A stretch of 64,000 nucleotides of DNA from Cybelea sp963824595 (GTDB taxonomy: Bacteria; Vulcanimicrobiota; Vulcanimicrobiia; Vulcanimicrobiales; Vulcanimicrobiaceae): assembly GCA_963824595.1 (NCBI GenBank), contig CAWGPY010000003.1, positions 186,001 to 250,000 of the forward strand, read 5' to 3'. A program made the position numbers and the translations under genes. The stretch's first letter is position 1, and the number at the start of each line of letters is the position of its first letter. This document shows positions 61,630 through 64,000 of the stretch, in pieces. A model generated the notes under the pieces. It made no database searches. It was given only the letters and a program-made list of their open reading frames with translations, and was not told where the DNA came from.

Positions 61630-62973
61630 ATGCGAACCGATACGATCGCGGCGATTGCGACGCCGCCGGGGAAGGGAGCCATCGCCGTCGTGCGCGTGAG
61701 CGGGCCGGAGGCCTTCGAGTACGGCCGCCGGCTGGTGCGAACGCCGGCGCCCCTGCGCCCGCGCGTCGCGACGTACGCCACCATCGTGGACGAGCGCGGC
61801 GACGCCATCGACCGGGGCCTCGCGATCGCGTTTTCCGCTCCCCGCAGCTACACCGGCGAGGAGATGCTCGAGCTGCACGTCCACGGCTCGCCCGTCGGCG
61901 CGCGCGAGGTCGTGCGGGCGCTCTTGGCCTGCGGCGCGCGGCTCGCGCAGCCGGGCGAGTTCACGCGGCGCGCGTTCCTCAACGGCAAGATGGACCTCAA
62001 CGCGGCGGCCGCCGTCGCCGACGTCATCGACGCCGAGACGCGCTCCGCCATGCGGGCCGCGCTGGCGAACCTCGGCGGCGGCCTGGCCGGCGAGGTGCGT
62101 GCGCTGCGCGCCGAGCTGGCAGCGCTGCTCGAGGAGCTCGCGGCCGCAATCGACTTTCCCGATGAAGTGCCCGAGCCGGACCGGCGTGCGTTCGACGGTC
62201 GCCTCGCGCCGGTGCGCGGGCGGCTCGAACGCCTGCGCCGCGACGGCGAGCTGGGGCAGTTGGTGCGCGAGGGCCTGAGCGTGGCGATCGTGGGGCCGCC
62301 CAACGCCGGCAAGTCGTCGCTGCTCAACGCGCTGCTCGGCGCCGACCGCGCCATCGTCTCCGACGTATCGGGCACCACGCGCGACACGATCGAGGAGACC
62401 CTCGCCATCGACGGCGTGCCGGTGCGCCTCGTCGACACCGCCGGAATCCGCGCGCACGCCGACCGGCTGGAGGCCGCGGGCATCGAGCGGACGCGTCACG
62501 CGCTCGATGCGGCGCGCCTAGCGCTGATCGTGCTCGACGGCTCGCAGCCGCTGGCGTCCGACGCGCGCGACCTGCTGGAACGCACGCGCGAACGCGAGCG
62601 CGTGGTCTTCTTCAACAAGGCCGACCTCGGAACGCTCGGCGCGAGCGAGTGGGGCGGCTCCGGCGCGATCGCGGGCAGCGTGCGCGACGCCGCGACGCTG
62701 GAAGCGCTGCGCCGCGCGATCGCGGCCGTCTGGGGCGGCGAAACGTTCGACGGCGCTCGGCCGCACGTCGCCTCTCTGCGCGAGTTCGACGCGGTCAACG
62801 CGGCCATCGAGGCGCTCGGCCACGCGAGCGAGACGCTGCGCTCGGAGCAGCCGCTGGACTTCGCCGCCGGCGATCTCCAGCTCGCATTTTCGGCGTTGGG
62901 GCATGTAAGCGAGCGGGACGCCGCCGAAGAGGTGCTCGACGGGGTTTTCTCCCGTTTTTGCATCGGAAAGTGA
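61630..62973 (+). CDS. mnmE: tRNA modification GTPase MnmE
   Basis: With MnmG makes the cmnm5U34 modification of tRNA. It has 447 residues: the N-terminal folate-binding domain (TDTIAAIATPPGKGAIAVVR, SYTGEEMLELHVHGSP, GEFTRRAFLNGKMDL), a central helical domain with an inserted G domain (P-loop AIVGPPNAGKSSLLNALLG, G3 DTAGI) and the C-terminal cysteine motif FCIGK. Start ATG at 61630. mnmG begins 974 bases later after two small genes. Confidence 0.97.
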   Translation: MRTDTIAAIATPPGKGAIAVVRVSGPEAFEYGRRLVRTPAPLRPRVATYATIVDERGDAIDRGLAIAFSAPRSYTGEEMLELHVHGSPVGAREVVRALLACGARLAQPGEFTRRAFLNGKMDLNAAAAVADVIDAETRSAMRAALANLGGGLAGEVRALRAELAALLEELAAAIDFPDEVPEPDRRAFDGRLAPVRGRLERLRRDGELGQLVREGLSVAIVGPPNAGKSSLLNALLGADRAIVSDVSGTTRDTIEETLAIDGVPVRLVDTAGIRAHADRLEAAGIERTRHALDAARLALIVLDGSQPLASDARDLLERTRERERVVFFNKADLGTLGASEWGGSGAIAGSVRDAATLEALRRAIAAVWGGETFDGARPHVASLREFDAVNAAIEALGHASETLRSEQPLDFAAGDLQLAFSALGHVSERDAAEEVLDGVFSRFCIGK

Positions 62974-62985
62974 AGAGGACAACGC

Positions 62986-63357
62986 ATGAAACGGATTCTC
63001 TTGACCATCGTGGCGCTCTGCGTGGCGGTCGCGCCCGCGGCGGCCGCTTCGAAGAAGAACGGGTCGGCATTCGGCGTGACCATCAGCAGTTGCGTGGTCA
63101 ACGCCAGCGGAGACAAGACCAACGGCATCAATGTGGTTTATTACAACACCAACGACTCGCCGGCGACCGAGGTCGATTTCGCGGTGAACTACCAGAAGAA
63201 CAAGTACATCCTGATCGATAAGGGCTCGTTCGCGCGCGGCGCGCAGATCAACCACAACCTCACCAACGCGCTCACCGGCCAGGCCTGGGCGGGTCCGACG
63301 CCCAAGCGCTGCGCCGTCCAGCGCGTCTACCTCGAGAACGGCAATGTTCTCCAGTAG
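62986..63357 (+). CDS. secreted protein of unknown function
   Basis: A 123-residue protein with a clear signal peptide (MKRILLTIVALCVAVAPAAA). The mature part (GVTISSCVVNASGDKTNGIN, DSPATEVDFAVNYQKNKYIL) is beta-rich and has two cysteines about 64 residues apart (in ISSCVV and KRCAVQ) that could form a disulfide. I do not recognise a family. AGAGGA precedes the ATG. Its 3' end comes 19 bp before the next start. Confidence 0.65.
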   Translation: MKRILLTIVALCVAVAPAAAASKKNGSAFGVTISSCVVNASGDKTNGINVVYYNTNDSPATEVDFAVNYQKNKYILIDKGSFARGAQINHNLTNALTGQAWAGPTPKRCAVQRVYLENGNVLQ

Positions 63358-63376
63358 CGCGGTGGCGGGAGGGCCG

Positions 63377-63937
63377 ATGCTGCACGCGATCGCCCGCAAC
63401 TGGTGGACGTGGCTGATTCGCGGCATCGCGGCGGTGATCTTCGGGCTTTTGGCCTGGCGGTATCCGCTCTCGGCGTGGGTAGCGATTGCGATCCTGTTCG
63501 GCGCCTACGCGTTCGTCGACGGCATCTTCGCGATCGTCGCGACCTTCCGGGCGGCGGAGCACAGCCAGCAGTGGTGGCCGTTCCTCATCGAGGGAATCGT
63601 GGGGCTCTTGATCGCGGCGATCACGTTCTACGACATCCGCATTACGCTGGCGGCGCTCTACTGGACCATCGCCGCTTGGGCGTTCATCACCGGCATCCTG
63701 GAGATCGTCGCGGGCATCCAGTTGCGCAAGCACATCTCGAACGAGTTCTGGCTGATCGTCGGCGGGATCGCGTCGATCGCGTTCGGCATCCTGATGATCT
63801 ACTTTCCGCTCGCGGGGGCGCTCGCGATCGCCTGGCTCATCTCGGCCTATGCGATCGTGTTCGGAATCATCATGATCGCTTTCTCGCTGAAACTGCGCTC
63901 GCACGCGCACGAGCCGGCCTCTCCGGCGGCAACGTAG
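63377..63937 (+). CDS. HdeD/DUF308-family membrane protein
   Basis: A 186-residue protein with six membrane helices in three similar pairs: WTWLIRGIAAVIFGLLAW, VAIAILFGAYAFVDGIFAIV, WPFLIEGIVGLLIAAITFYD, LYWTIAAWAFITGILEIVAG, FWLIVGGIASIAFGILMIYF and AWLISAYAIVFGIIMIAFSL. HdeD proteins protect against acid stress in enteric bacteria; here the role is unknown. The ATG at 63377 follows GGGAGGG, so I prefer it to the earlier ATG at 63344, which overlaps the preceding gene. Confidence 0.88.
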   Translation: MLHAIARNWWTWLIRGIAAVIFGLLAWRYPLSAWVAIAILFGAYAFVDGIFAIVATFRAAEHSQQWWPFLIEGIVGLLIAAITFYDIRITLAALYWTIAAWAFITGILEIVAGIQLRKHISNEFWLIVGGIASIAFGILMIYFPLAGALAIAWLISAYAIVFGIIMIAFSLKLRSHAHEPASPAAT

Positions 63938-63947
63938 CGACGGCACG

Positions 63948-64000
63948 ATGAAGGGCGACGCCGGCACGATCGTCGTTGGCGGCGGTCACGCCGGCGTCGA
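63948..64000 (+). CDS. mnmG: tRNA uridine-5-carboxymethylaminomethyl modification enzyme MnmG, N-terminus only
   Basis: The window ends 53 bases into a gene that reads MKGDAGTIVVGGGHAGVE, the FAD-binding GxGxxG segment characteristic of MnmG/GidA (VVGGGHAGxE). Because mnmE is just upstream, the pair for tRNA wobble-uridine modification is likely complete. Nothing more can be said about the rest of the gene. Confidence 0.82.
   Translation, partial: MKGDAGTIVVGGGHAGV

Overview
This window looks like the chromosome of a GC-rich, Gram-negative-type (diderm) bacterium. It carries ADP-heptose synthesis genes, heptosyltransferase-like genes, an LpxB-like gene and an LptA/OstA-like gene, which imply lipopolysaccharide. 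It also has a SigB/RsbW/STAS stress-response module, tandem b and b' ATP synthase subunits and two GloVer-repeat lipoproteins. Many GTG and TTG starts and constant ATGA/GTGA stop-start overlaps indicate translational coupling. This combination would fit an uncultured phylum such as Eremiobacterota (WPS-2), but that placement is inference, since there is no rRNA gene here to test it.

Layout. 1-4745: the N-terminal part of a LigD-type DNA ligase, a small membrane protein, a frameshifted DUF255 thioredoxin-fold protein, a polytopic membrane protein and a secreted protein coupled to alaS. 4742-16093 (all minus): alaS, a SigB-family sigma factor, an RsbW-like kinase, a STAS antagonist, a YtxH-like and a DUF948-like protein, cysteine desulfurase, rarA (ending in a bidirectional terminator), an LptA/OstA-like protein, a TsaC-like enzyme, mreB and murA. 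16129-23592 (minus): a complete F1Fo ATP synthase operon in the order Q-I-a-c-b'-b-delta-alpha-gamma-beta-epsilon; its gamma gene carries an in-frame palindromic repeat. 23594-26252: wecB, a WecA/MraY-family transferase and dCMP deaminase. 26294-29680: two tandem seven-repeat lipoproteins, then about 0.8 kb of decayed sequence. 29681-31463: glyA and rpiB.

31516-37760 (plus) is the most distinctive catabolic block. It has a TIM-barrel isomerase-like protein, a hairpin-rich 267-bp gap, an enolase-superfamily dipeptide epimerase/DgcA-like enzyme, a DUF1611/DgcN-like enzyme, a family 5 peptide-binding lipoprotein, a C39-like peptidase and a family 5 uracil-DNA glycosylase, most of them overlapping. 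It suggests uptake and degradation of D-glutamate-containing (murein-derived) peptides.

37764-49538 (minus) is an envelope block: a carboxypeptidase-regulatory-like domain protein, aspS, three GT2 and two GT9 glycosyltransferases, an LpxB-like protein, split HldC and HldA, GmhA, AccB and hisS. 49592-58256 holds a YcgR/YcgQ-like fusion, a VOC protein, purH, smc, rnc and fabF. 58335-64000 (plus) holds an LD-carboxypeptidase and the classical origin-associated cluster rpmH-rnpA-yidD-yidC-khpB-mnmE, then two small genes and the first bases of mnmG. dnaA is not upstream of rpmH, so the origin is not visible here, although it may lie nearby.
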